This document shows positions 24,538 through 33,039 of a stretch of 52,428 nt of DNA, piece after piece. Source of the stretch: Planctomycetota bacterium (GTDB taxonomy: Bacteria; Planctomycetota; MHYJ01; WSZJ01; JACPWG01). The notes under the pieces were generated by a model, which ran no database searches, was not told where the DNA came from, and saw only the letters and a program-made list of their open reading frames with translations. The translations under genes were made by a program, and so were the position numbers. Location: positions 1-52,428 of the forward strand of contig JACPWG010000194.1 in assembly GCA_016197205.1 (NCBI GenBank). The letters run 5' to 3'. Each line of letters opens with the position of its first letter. Position 1 is the stretch's first letter.

Positions 24538-26442
24538 TCATCTCCCCGGCCGTTCGAGCACCCCGCCGCCGCCCGCCGCGCTGAGCGGCTTCGTGCCCGC
24601 CGGCCCCAGCAGGAGGTAGCGTCCCTGCTCGGTTTCAACATCGCTCTTCGCCAGGCACTCGAGGCCCGTCCCCAGTTCCCGCTTGAACTCGTCGTACCGG
24701 GGCTGCGTCAGGATGCAGAAGCGCCGCTTGCCGGTGGGCGCGGCGAAGTACTCGAGGACGCTTCGGGCGCCCACGCGGTCCGGCTCAGGGCTGAGCGGGG
24801 GGAGTCGCCGTTGCAGATAGAAGGGGAGGGCGAAGGTGAAACCGCTGAGCAGCGCGATCTCCGAGGAGCCGTCCTCGGGGCCGAGGTAGGAGCGGACCGC
24901 GTGCGCGAACGGCTTGAGGGTCGTGTTTTCCCGGGCGGCGGGGAAGAAGTAGAAGGCGCCGGCGAAGGCGCCGGCCAGGGCGGTCAGCGCGAACGTGCCG
25001 GCGGCCGGCGCCGCGCGTCCGCGGCGCAGGAGCAGCAGGCAGGCCGCGGAGACGACGGCGAGGCAGAGGCCGAGGGTGAGGAGCGGGGCGCGATAGTCGA
25101 GCAGCGTATCGAGCCCGTTCTTGCGGGCGGGGAAGGCCAGGGCATCGAGGCCGAAGACCCGCGCGTCGCGGGTCCCGAGCGGCACGGGCAGCCTCTCCAG
25201 GCTCGCGAGTCCGAGCGAGCCGACGAGCAGCGCGAGACCAAGGCAGGCGATCGGGAACTGGAGGGACCACCGGTGGCGTTCGGGCGCGGACAGGGCGCGG
25301 AAGAGCCAGCGTCCGACGAGGAGCGCGAGCGCGGGGAACAGGATCACGAGGTAGTCGGGCCGCTTCCCGGCGGCCACCGACAGCCCCGAAAAAAAGATGA
25401 GCGCCCACGCGAGCGGAAAGAGCTCCTCCGCCGTGGGGCGTCGCAGGGCGCGGCTCGCCGAGGACGCGAGCGCGGCGGGCAGGAAGAGGCTCCACGGCAG
25501 GAAGACGAAAAGCAGGTAGGGGAGGTACCACCAGAACGGGTGCTGATGCCCGCCTCCCTCCTCCAACCCCAGCGGCATGCCGATGTTTTCTTTCCACAAG
25601 TTCACGTAGCGGAACTCGGGCCCGCCCGCGAGGGCCGCGGGGAGGTACCAGGCGCCGGCAACGAGGACGAAGAGCGCGCCGGCGGACACGGGGCGCATCT
25701 CCCAGAACACGCGAGCCTCTCGTTGCAGGGCGAGGGAGAGGCCGTCCATTTTCGGACCGGCTGGAGCCGCGCCCGCGGTGTCGGCGACGGCGTGTGCCGG
25801 GGGACGGTCCAGCAGCGCGCGCAGGCCGAGCCAGCCGAGGAGGGCGCCGACCGGAAAGACGACGCCGATCGGGCCCTTCGCCAGGGTCGCGAGGCCGAGG
25901 AGGCCGCCCGCGACGATGCCCCATACCCCGCGTCGCCGCGAGGACTGGTACGCCCGCAAGAGACAATACATGGCCGCTTCGATGAGCACCGCGAGGGACA
26001 TGTCGATGCGCGCGCGCCGGGCGAGCGAAATCCAGCTCACGGCGACAGCCAGGACGAAGGCCGAGAGCCCCGCCTCGCGGCGCCCCCCGAGCCGGCGCCC
26101 GAGCAGGTAGGCGAGGACGACCCCGAGGCCGCCGAGAACGGCGGAGGGAAAGCGGAGGGACCATTCGTCGACCCGCCCGCCGAAAGCGAGCGAAGAGAGG
26201 GCGGCGAGCCAGGGAAAGAGAACGGGCTTCTCCGGCCAGCGCGTCCCGTTCGCGCGCGGTAGAAGCCAATCGCCGCGGGCGAGGATCTCCTGCGTCATCA
26301 ACCCCTCGCGCGGCTCCCCCCGGTTGTCGAGGGGGTAGTCGCCGAGGAGGGGCAGGTAGAGGAGCGCGCAGAGCGCGGCCAGCCCCGCGACGAGCCAGGC
26401 GTCGTGCCGAGCCCAGGGCGTTGGGAGGGGAGCGGACTCCAT
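24538..26442 (-). CDS. ArnT/PMT-type glycosyltransferase (family 39/83-like), membrane
   Basis: A 634-residue protein from ATG 26442 with GGAG about eight bases upstream. It has about 11-12 hydrophobic segments. The first periplasmic loop has the conserved acidic motif DNRGEPREG, followed by the RWPEKPVLFPW segment typical of ArnT-like enzymes. These use polyprenyl-phosphate sugars and glycosylate lipids or proteins on the periplasmic side. The C-terminal soluble part ends in a Gly-rich tail. It is the first gene of a two-gene operon with the deacetylase, behind a promoter at 26516-26544. Confidence 0.85.
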   Translation of the reverse strand: MESAPLPTPWARHDAWLVAGLAALCALLYLPLLGDYPLDNRGEPREGLMTQEILARGDWLLPRANGTRWPEKPVLFPWLAALSSLAFGGRVDEWSLRFPSAVLGGLGVVLAYLLGRRLGGRREAGLSAFVLAVAVSWISLARRARIDMSLAVLIEAAMYCLLRAYQSSRRRGVWGIVAGGLLGLATLAKGPIGVVFPVGALLGWLGLRALLDRPPAHAVADTAGAAPAGPKMDGLSLALQREARVFWEMRPVSAGALFVLVAGAWYLPAALAGGPEFRYVNLWKENIGMPLGLEEGGGHQHPFWWYLPYLLFVFLPWSLFLPAALASSASRALRRPTAEELFPLAWALIFFSGLSVAAGKRPDYLVILFPALALLVGRWLFRALSAPERHRWSLQFPIACLGLALLVGSLGLASLERLPVPLGTRDARVFGLDALAFPARKNGLDTLLDYRAPLLTLGLCLAVVSAACLLLLRRGRAAPAAGTFALTALAGAFAGAFYFFPAARENTTLKPFAHAVRSYLGPEDGSSEIALLSGFTFALPFYLQRRLPPLSPEPDRVGARSVLEYFAAPTGKRRFCILTQPRYDEFKRELGTGLECLAKSDVETEQGRYLLLGPAGTKPLSAAGGGGVLERPGR

Positions 26443-26515
26443 CGAAAAACTCCGTGGGGGTGGAGGCCGGGGGGTGGGGGGCGGAGGGCGCGAGTCGCGA
26501 ACCGCGAGTCGTGGG

Positions 26516-26544
26516 AGTCTAGCGGGCCGGTCGAGCGAAGTCAA
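26516..26544 (-). promoter_or_regulatory. Putative sigma70-type promoter for ArnT-like/deacetylase operon
   Basis: On the minus strand this reads TTGACT (26544-26539), a 17-base spacer and TAGACT (26521-26516), with a leader of about 65 bases to ATG 26442. Confidence 0.5.
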
Positions 26545-27037
26545 GGAAGGAGGCCTTGAGACCGGGAGCCAGTCGGGCAACCCGGAGCGGTCGGACGGGC
26601 TTACGAACCGCAGAGGCGCAGAGACGCAGAGGACGGTTCTTAGCTGGAGAGTCCTCTGCGACTCTGCGTCTCTGCGTTGAAAATCAACAAGCCGAAGTGA
26701 AGCTAAAATCGATCTCTCCGTCCGTTGCCAGAGAGGATCGCCGGTAGAGGACGGTGGACTCAGCGCCCGGCCTCTGCGTCTCCGCGTCTCTGTGTAAAAG
26801 TCTCGCGTTCGACCTACACGGCCGGGCCGAATTTCAAATTGCAAAAAGTCAAATTTCAAATTTCAAATTTCGCCCGCGTCTAGCTGGGAGGCAGAGCCAT
26901 GATCCAGCCATTTGCCGCCGTCGGTCGAGTTTAGCCTCAGTTCGGGTTGTTGTTGAAAATAACCCTGCCGAAGCACAGCGAAGCAGTCCCTTGTCGCGCG
27001 GGCGCCCCGAAGACCGCCTGCCATCTGCCGATAGTCG

Positions 27038-27067
27038 TTGACAGCCCTCGGCTTTTCCCGCCATAAT
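27038..27067 (+). promoter_or_regulatory. Putative sigma70-type promoter for two-component/glycan operon
   Basis: TTGACA (27038-27043), an 18-base spacer and CATAAT (27062-27067). The -35 is consensus and the -10 matches at 5 of 6 positions. The leader to ATG 27116 is about 40 bases. Confidence 0.65.
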
Positions 27068-27115
27068 GCGGGCTTTTGCACCCCTCCCTCGAAACACCCC
27101 CGCGAGAGGTCCCCC

Positions 27116-27832
27116 ATGCGCCTGCTCGTGATCGAAGACGATCGAAAGGTCGCCGCCCTCCTCCGGAAGGGGCTGGAGGAAGAGGGGCACGAGACCGCGA
27201 TCGCCTCGGACGGAGAGGAGGGGCTCGCGCTCGCTCTGGAGGGCGCGTACGATCTCCTCGTCCTCGACGTCATGCTCCCGCTCAAGGACGGCATGGAGTT
27301 GCTCCGAGAGCTGCGGGGCAAAGGCCGCAAGGTCCCGGTCCTCATTCTCACCGCGCGCGACGCCGTGGAGGACCGGGTCCGCGGGCTCGACGCGGGGGCC
27401 GACGACTATCTCGTGAAGCCCTTCGCCGTGGCGGAGCTGCTCGCGCGCGTGCGCGTCCTGCTTCGGCGCGAGAAGGAGGACAAGTTCGCCCGGCTCGCCC
27501 TCGCCGACCTCTCGCTCGACCCCGCGCGGCGCAAGGCCTGGCGCGCCTCGCGGGAGATCGACCTGACGCCGCGCGAGTTCGCGCTCCTGGAGTACCTCCT
27601 CCGGAACGCGGGACAGGTGCTCACCCGGCCGATGATCGCCCAGCACGTCTGGAGCTGCGGCTTCGACAGCTTCTCCAACGTCATTGACGTGTACGTGAAC
27701 TTCCTTCGCGCGAAGATCGATCGGGATTTCGAACCCAAGCTGCTCCACACCGTGCGCGGCGTCGGCTACGTCCTGCGCGAGGGCGGGGCCGTCGAGGCCG
27801 CGCATCGGGCCCGCGGGGCCGGGCACGCATGA
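27116..27832 (+). CDS. OmpR/PhoB-family response regulator
   Basis: A 238-residue protein from ATG 27116, with GAGAGG upstream. The receiver domain (1-115) has the acidic pair E7/D8/D9, the phospho-acceptor D51 in LLVLDVMLPL, T79 and K101 in LVKPF. A winged-helix DNA-binding domain (about 135-225) follows, with LTPREFALLEYLLRNAGQVLTR and VDVYVNFLRAKID, the OmpR/PhoB pattern. It is overlapped by four bases (ATGA) by the histidine kinase gene, its obvious partner. As first gene of the operon it may autoregulate and control the downstream glycan genes; this is inference. Confidence 0.93.
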   Translation: MRLLVIEDDRKVAALLRKGLEEEGHETAIASDGEEGLALALEGAYDLLVLDVMLPLKDGMELLRELRGKGRKVPVLILTARDAVEDRVRGLDAGADDYLVKPFAVAELLARVRVLLRREKEDKFARLALADLSLDPARRKAWRASREIDLTPREFALLEYLLRNAGQVLTRPMIAQHVWSCGFDSFSNVIDVYVNFLRAKIDRDFEPKLLHTVRGVGYVLREGGAVEAAHRARGAGHA

Positions 27833-29292
27833 TCCGCTCGATCCGCGGTCGCCTCGCCTTTTGGTATCTCCTCGTCACCTTCGGGTCCCTCTCCCTCCTC
27901 ACGGGGATGGTCTACTATCGCGCGCGCGGCGTCCTGAAGAGCGACATCCTCCGGCACGCGACCGAGCGCGTCGAGGAGGTCTCCACCGCGTACGAGACCG
28001 GCCGCCGCTCCGGCGCCTTCGCCGACCTCGACGCCCTCTGCGGCACGGCAGGGGCCGTCCATGAGGACCTGCGCTACGCGGTGTTCGACCGGACCGGGCG
28101 GAACATCCTCCGTACCAACGCCCCCGCTCCCAGCTCGGCGACGCTCGCCTTCGTCGCGGCCGCGACCGCGGCCTCCGGGTTGCCCACCGAGCTCGACCTC
28201 CCGCTGCCGGAGCCGCGCGAGAAGAGCCGCTTCTTCCACGTCATCGCCCAGGAGGAGTCCCTGCCGGACGGCGAGAAGTACGTCCTCACCGTCGCCGTCT
28301 CGATGCGCAGGATCCAGATCGCGCTCAACATCCTGGTCAAGTCCATGCTCGTCGTCATCTCCGTTGCCGTCGCACTCGCGCTGCTCGGGCTCTGGACTTT
28401 GCTCACGAAGTCCTTCCGCCCCATCGACGCCCTCGTCGAAGAGACGCGCAAGCTGACCGCCGAGAGCCTTTCCCGCCGGCTCCCCCTTCCCGGCACAAAA
28501 GACGAGATCCACCGGCTGGTGCTCATGCTGAACGAGATGATCGCGCGCCTGGAGCGGTCCTTCGCCAACACCCGCCAGTTCACCATGGATGCGAGCCACG
28601 AACTGCGCACCCCTCTTACGGCCATGAAGGGGGAGATGGAGCTGGCGCTCATGAAAGGGGACGAAAAGGAACACGCCCGCGTCCTGGAGTCGAACCTCGA
28701 GGAGCTGAACCGCCTGATCGACATGGTGGAGAAGCTGCTTTTCCTCTCCCGTGCGGACATGAAGGAGGAGCGGCTTGATGCCCGGCCGGTCGACGTCGCG
28801 ACGCTCGTGCAGGACGTCTTCGAGCTCTCGCAGGTCCTGGCGGCGACGCGCGGGATCGCCTACACGCTGGCACAGGACGACCCCGGCGCCCTCCTCGGCG
28901 ACGCCTCCCGCCTGAAGCAGCTCCTGTGGAACCTGATCGACAACGCGCTGAAATTCACGCCCTCGGGCGGGACGGTGCGGATCACCTCGAGCCGCAAGGA
29001 CGGCAGCGTGCTCCTCGCCGTCTCCGACACCGGCCCCGGCATCCCCGCCGAGCATCAGGGCCGCCTGTTTGAGCGATTCTATCGCGCCGACGCGGCACGC
29101 TCCCGCCAGCTCGGCGGCTGCGGTCTCGGGCTGTCCATCGCCCGCTGGATCGCGCGTGCGCACAACGGGGACATCACCGTCGCCTCCGAGCCCGGGAAGG
29201 GGAGCACCTTCACGTTCCGGGCTCCCGCCCTGGCCGGGGCCGCCACGCCGGCCGAGGCGCGCGGGGCGTGCGAAGAGGCCCGGACGGGATGA
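27829..29292 (+). CDS. Membrane sensor histidine kinase (HisKA/HATPase)
   Basis: A 487-residue protein from ATG 27829. Transmembrane helix 1 is at about 9-30 and helix 2 at about 170-195, bounding a ~140-residue periplasmic sensor region. A HAMP-like linker follows (about 196-245). The H-box is MDASHELRTPLTAMKGE with phospho-acceptor H257. The ATPase domain has the N-box LLWNLIDNALKFTPSGG, SDTGPGIP and GGCGLGLSIAR. It should phosphorylate the overlapping response regulator. The sensor domain has no identified ligand. The layout resembles CusS/PmrB-type kinases. Confidence 0.93.
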   Translation: MIRSIRGRLAFWYLLVTFGSLSLLTGMVYYRARGVLKSDILRHATERVEEVSTAYETGRRSGAFADLDALCGTAGAVHEDLRYAVFDRTGRNILRTNAPAPSSATLAFVAAATAASGLPTELDLPLPEPREKSRFFHVIAQEESLPDGEKYVLTVAVSMRRIQIALNILVKSMLVVISVAVALALLGLWTLLTKSFRPIDALVEETRKLTAESLSRRLPLPGTKDEIHRLVLMLNEMIARLERSFANTRQFTMDASHELRTPLTAMKGEMELALMKGDEKEHARVLESNLEELNRLIDMVEKLLFLSRADMKEERLDARPVDVATLVQDVFELSQVLAATRGIAYTLAQDDPGALLGDASRLKQLLWNLIDNALKFTPSGGTVRITSSRKDGSVLLAVSDTGPGIPAEHQGRLFERFYRADAARSRQLGGCGLGLSIARWIARAHNGDITVASEPGKGSTFTFRAPALAGAATPAEARGACEEARTG

Positions 29293-29296
29293 CGAG

Positions 29297-31171
29297 ATGA
29301 GCACGCCTGACACCGACGCCGCCGATGCCGCGACCGCTCGCGAGACCCCGTCCACAGCGCCGCCGACGCCGTGCGGGCGGCTTCCGCACTTTTGTTTTGC
29401 CATCGTGCTCGCCGGGGCCGCGGCGCTCTTCTCCTACCGCCTCGACATCGTCGGCCTCGACGAGCCCAGCGAGGGGCGCTACGCGATCATCTCCGCGGAC
29501 ATGCTCGCCGCCGGGGACTTCATCGTGCCCCGCTTGAACGGCAAGCCCCACCTCGAGAAACCGCCCTTCACGTACTGGTGCATCGCGGCCTCGATCGCCG
29601 CCTTCGGCCGGACGGACTTCGCCGCGCGCTTCCCCTCGGCGGTGGCCGGCACGGGGGCGCTGGCGCTGGCCATGGCCGTCGGGTGGGTGCTGTACGGCCG
29701 GCGCGTCGGGCTGCTCGCGGGGCTCGTCCTCGTCGGGTGCCCGCAGTTCTTCCTGCAGGCGCGGGGCGTGACCACCGACATGCTTCTCGTGCTCTGGGTC
29801 TGGGCGGCGCTCCTCGCGTATTTCGTCTGCCTGCGGCGGCCGGAGGCGCGCCGCGGCGCGTCCGCGGCCTTCCTGTGCGCCGGCGTCCTCGCCGTGCTCA
29901 CCAAGGGGACCGCGGCCTGGGTCGGCATCTACTTCCCGATCCTGCTGCACGCCGTCGCGTGCGGCGACTGGCGGACGGCCCGCGAGCTGCGCGTGGGGCG
30001 CGCCTTCCTCGTCTCCGTGCTGGCGCTCGTCCCGTGGCTCGCGCTCATGGAGCGCTGTGCGCCGGGGTCCGTGGGCTACATGCTGTGGCGGTCGGTGTCG
30101 AGCGTGTACACGGCGAAGCGCGCCCATCCGGGGCCGCCGTGGATGTACCTCTGGGTGCTCGGCTGTGGGGCTTTCCCTTGGGTCCTGCTGCTCGTCCCGG
30201 CCGGCCTTCGCGGAGGGCTGGGGCGTCTCGCGCTCGGCCTGGTGCGCACCCCGCTGCCGGGGCGCAGCGGGCCCGTGCGGACCTGGTCCGAGTTCGGGCG
30301 CGCGTCCGGGCTCGCGGCGTGGCGGGCCTCGGCGGATGGCGCCGCCGTCCTCCTCGCGTCGGGCTCCGCCGGCATTTTTCTTTTCTTCTCCGCGCTGCCG
30401 GCGAAGCTGCCCGCCTACATCCTGCCCATCTACCCCGCGATCGCCATTCTCGTCGCGCGTTTCGTGGCGAGCGCGCTCGACGGCGGGCCCGAGGCGGCCA
30501 GCGCGCGCCGCACGGTGGGCGTGCTCGCCGCGGCCACCGCGACGCTGGCCGTGCTCGCGGCCCTCGTCCCGCTCGCCACCACGGCGACCCTCGAACCCTT
30601 GTTCCGGCTCTTGCCGAGGGCGGCGCGGGAGGACTACCTCCCGGAGGTGCCGCGGATCTCCCTCTACCTGGCCCCCCTCTTCCCGGCCGTCCCTTTCGTC
30701 GTGGTCGGGCTTGGGGCCGTGGCCTCGCTTCTGCTCGCGTCGCGGCGCTTCAGGTCGCTCCTTCCCGCCGTCGCGTGCGTCGCCCTTCTTGGCGTCGGCC
30801 TCGAACTCGGGGGACTCTTTCTGCTCGGGCGCATGGAGGGGACTCTCGAGAAGAGCGTGCGTCGGTTCGCGTGGACGCTGCGCGCCCGGATCCGCCCCGA
30901 GGATCCCCTCGTTTCGTACAATTGCTTTCCTCGCGCCCTGAAGTACTATCTCGACCACCCGGTGACCGTCGTGGCGAAGGACGGGGACGAACCCGAACTG
31001 TACGGCGAGATCGAGTACACCGGGTGTGCGCGGGTCGCGGAGTTCCTCGAGAGCCCGCGGTGCGTGTATTGCGTCGTGCCGATGAGACGCATCCCCGAAC
31101 TCCTTCTCTTGACGCGCAGGTTCCGCGTGCTCGACACGTGCGGTAATCTTCTTCTCGGGACCAACCAGTAG
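29297..31171 (+). CDS. ArnT/PMT-type glycosyltransferase, membrane
   Basis: A 624-residue protein from ATG 29297, four bases after the histidine kinase stop. An N-terminal cytosolic stretch rich in Asp/Ala/Thr precedes helix 1 (about 32-48). The first periplasmic loop holds the acidic motif DEPSEGRYA, then GKPHLEKPPFTYW, a hallmark of ArnT-like enzymes. About 12 membrane segments are followed by a ~110-residue C-terminal domain. The donor is expected to be undecaprenyl-phosphate sugar and the acceptor a lipid or protein outside the membrane. Direct linkage to the two-component system recalls the regulation of arnT by PmrAB in enterobacteria, but the acceptor here is unknown. Confidence 0.87.
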   Translation: MSTPDTDAADAATARETPSTAPPTPCGRLPHFCFAIVLAGAAALFSYRLDIVGLDEPSEGRYAIISADMLAAGDFIVPRLNGKPHLEKPPFTYWCIAASIAAFGRTDFAARFPSAVAGTGALALAMAVGWVLYGRRVGLLAGLVLVGCPQFFLQARGVTTDMLLVLWVWAALLAYFVCLRRPEARRGASAAFLCAGVLAVLTKGTAAWVGIYFPILLHAVACGDWRTARELRVGRAFLVSVLALVPWLALMERCAPGSVGYMLWRSVSSVYTAKRAHPGPPWMYLWVLGCGAFPWVLLLVPAGLRGGLGRLALGLVRTPLPGRSGPVRTWSEFGRASGLAAWRASADGAAVLLASGSAGIFLFFSALPAKLPAYILPIYPAIAILVARFVASALDGGPEAASARRTVGVLAAATATLAVLAALVPLATTATLEPLFRLLPRAAREDYLPEVPRISLYLAPLFPAVPFVVVGLGAVASLLLASRRFRSLLPAVACVALLGVGLELGGLFLLGRMEGTLEKSVRRFAWTLRARIRPEDPLVSYNCFPRALKYYLDHPVTVVAKDGDEPELYGEIEYTGCARVAEFLESPRCVYCVVPMRRIPELLLLTRRFRVLDTCGNLLLGTNQ

Positions 31172-31236
31172 CCGCGGGTTCGCAAGCTGACGGGCGCGGC
31201 CTGCCGGACCCAGACTCCTTTGCAGGAGATCGTCGC

Positions 31237-32217
31237 TTGGAAAAGACCGTCCTCGTCACCGGCGTCGCCGGGTTCCTGGGCTCGAATTTCCTGGAGGCCC
31301 TGCTCGAGCGGGGCTACCGCGTCGTGGGGATCGACAACCTTTCCCAGTCGCCGCTTTCGAACCTCGAGCCCTTTCTCGCCCATCCGCGGTTTCGCTTCGT
31401 GCAGGGGGACGTCCGGGACCGGCTGGTCGTCTTCGCGGCCGCGTCCACGGCGCAGCTCATTCTCCACCTCGCGGCCTACAAGATCCCCCGCTACAGCGAC
31501 GCGCTCGACACGCTCACGATCAACGCGACCGGGACGGAAAACATCCTGGAGGCCGCGCGCACCTACGGGTGCAGGGTCGTCGCCGCCTCCACCTCCGACA
31601 TCTACGGGAAAAATCCGGTCATCCCCTTCACGGAGGACATGACCCTCGCGATCGGGGACCCGACCGTGAAGCGCTGGAGCTACGCCATCTCGAAGATGTT
31701 CGAGGAGCAGCTCTGCTTCGCCTATCGCGACCGTTACCGGGTGCCCGTCGTGATCCCTCGGTACTTTGGCGGCTACGGGCCGCGCGAGAACCCCACCTGG
31801 TGGGGGGGGCCGCAGTCGGTCTTCATCGAGTGCGCCCTCCGCGGCGAGCCGATGCCGGTCCACGGCGACGGCCTCCAGAGCCGGACCTTCACCTACGTCA
31901 GCGATCACGTCGACGGCACGATCCGGTGCCTGGAGACCGAGAGCGGCGTCAATCAGGTCTACAACATCGGCAACACGCGGGAGATCACGATCCTCGAACT
32001 GGCGCGGATGATCTGGCGAATGGTGCGCGCCGACGAGCCCCGCATCGAGCTGGTCCCCTACGAGCGGTTCGGGAAGTACGAAGACGTCCTCCGCCGGCTG
32101 CCGGACATCACGAAGGCGCGCCGGATGCTCGGCTTCGAGCCGAAGGTCGCCCTGGAGGAGGGGCTGGCGAAAACGATCGCGTGGCATCGCTCGCGACCGC
32201 AGGGGAGGCCCGCTTGA
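31237..32217 (+). CDS. NAD-dependent sugar epimerase/dehydratase (extended SDR)
   Basis: A 326-residue protein starting at TTG 31237, supported by AGGAG at 31224-31228. The Rossmann motif TGVAGFLG is at 8-15. The active-site tyrosine and lysine are Y149 and K153 in SYAISK, with the serine/threonine region AASTSDIYG upstream. PRYFGGYGPRENP and the downstream VNQVYNIGNTREITI are typical of UDP-glucose epimerase, UDP-glucuronate decarboxylase and similar enzymes. The exact sugar cannot be assigned. Its stop overlaps the start of the next gene, so translation is coupled. Confidence 0.85.
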   Translation: MEKTVLVTGVAGFLGSNFLEALLERGYRVVGIDNLSQSPLSNLEPFLAHPRFRFVQGDVRDRLVVFAAASTAQLILHLAAYKIPRYSDALDTLTINATGTENILEAARTYGCRVVAASTSDIYGKNPVIPFTEDMTLAIGDPTVKRWSYAISKMFEEQLCFAYRDRYRVPVVIPRYFGGYGPRENPTWWGGPQSVFIECALRGEPMPVHGDGLQSRTFTYVSDHVDGTIRCLETESGVNQVYNIGNTREITILELARMIWRMVRADEPRIELVPYERFGKYEDVLRRLPDITKARRMLGFEPKVALEEGLAKTIAWHRSRPQGRPA

Positions 32218-33014
32218 TCGTCGCGGTGATTCCCGCGTACAACGAAGAACTCAACCTGGGCCGGCTGCTGACGCAATTGGACCGGGTGCTTTCCGGGCTC
32301 GGCGAGCCGTTCCGCATCCTGGTCGTGGACGACGGCTCCACGGACGGAACGCGGTCGCTCGTCGAGCAGTGCGGGCGCCGGTCCCCGGTGGAGGTCCGCT
32401 CCCACCAACCGAACCAGGGGGTCGGCCAGGCCTTCCGGACGGGCTTCGCCTGGGGGCTCGAAGGGGCGGGGGACGACGACATCCTCGTGACGCTGGAGGC
32501 GGACAACACCAGCGATCTGGCGATCCTTCCGGAAATGGTCCGGCGGGTCCGCGCAGGCGCCAACGACGTGGTCCTGGCCTCCTGCTATGCCGCTTCCGGC
32601 AACGTGACGAACACGACGTTGCTGCGAAGGCTGTTGAGCGCCACCGCCAACGTCCTGGTCCGGATGCTGTTCCGTTTCGGCCGCTTGCGGACGTTCAGTT
32701 CCTTTTATCGCGCGTACCGCGTCGGCTCGCTGCGGCGCGCCATGGACGCCTACGGCGAGCGCTTCATCGAAGAGCCGGGGTTCGTCTGCATGGTCGAGGT
32801 CCTGGTCAAGCTCCGGCGGCTGAACTTGCGCCTGGGCGAAGTCCCCATGATCCTCGACTGCAAGCAGCGCATCGGTCCGAGCAAGATGAAAATCCTGCGG
32901 ACGATGCTCGGGTACGCGCGCTTGACGGTCGCCCTGCTCGGCCGGGAGCGGCGGGGGGCGCGCGTCCCGCGTACGCCGCGGCGCGCAACCGGGCTTATCG
33001 GTCTCTTGCCTTGA
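32214..33014 (+). CDS. Family 2 glycosyltransferase (polyprenyl-phosphate sugar synthase-like)
   Basis: A 266-residue protein from TTG 32214, with AGGGGAGG at about 32201-32208; the TTG overlaps the preceding TGA. The GT-A fold begins IVAVIPAYNEELNLGRLL with nucleotide-binding VVDDGSTDGT and a metal-binding LEADNTSD. TFSSFYRAYR and IEEPGFVCMVEVLVKL resemble the dolichol-phosphate mannose synthase/ArnC group. Unlike ArnC or GtrB it has no C-terminal membrane helices. It could charge undecaprenyl phosphate for the ArnT-like transferases. It is the last gene of the 27116-33014 operon. Confidence 0.85.
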   Translation: MIVAVIPAYNEELNLGRLLTQLDRVLSGLGEPFRILVVDDGSTDGTRSLVEQCGRRSPVEVRSHQPNQGVGQAFRTGFAWGLEGAGDDDILVTLEADNTSDLAILPEMVRRVRAGANDVVLASCYAASGNVTNTTLLRRLLSATANVLVRMLFRFGRLRTFSSFYRAYRVGSLRRAMDAYGERFIEEPGFVCMVEVLVKLRRLNLRLGEVPMILDCKQRIGPSKMKILRTMLGYARLTVALLGRERRGARVPRTPRRATGLIGLLP

Positions 33015-33039
33015 CGCGCCGTTCCCCGCCGTGTAGCAT
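33011..33039 (+). promoter_or_regulatory. Putative sigma70-type promoter overlapping a stop codon
   Basis: TTGACG (33011-33016), a 17-base spacer and TAGCAT (33034-33039). The -35 contains the TGA stop of the upstream gene. It could transcribe the inverted repeat and the WecA-like gene with a leader of more than 550 bases. Confidence 0.45.

Larger units (their letters stand above)
26443..27115. repeat. Intergenic stretch between divergent genes; GCAGAGACGCAGAG and AAATTTC repeats
   Basis: It contains promoters for both flanking genes. Bases 26606-26678 form a long imperfect hairpin of CGCAGAGGCGCAGAGACGC words and their complement. A further unit lies at 26770-26796 and a single unit at 51167-51200. 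Bases 26829-26872 are an (AAATTTC)n-like tract, a sister of which is at 46374-46425. No gene is evident. Confidence 0.6.

Noticed and set aside
24301..26262. A 653-residue charged plus-strand frame opposite the ArnT-like gene
   Set aside because: Its Glu/Arg/Gly composition is the antisense of a membrane protein, and the minus-strand frame has conserved motifs and a promoter.
27766..29403. A 545-residue minus-strand frame opposite the histidine kinase
   Set aside because: The plus strand encodes all histidine kinase motifs; the minus frame has none.
29210..30958. A 582-residue Arg/Glu/Gly-rich minus-strand frame
   Set aside because: It is antisense to the ArnT-like transferase at 29297-31171 and lacks any domain.
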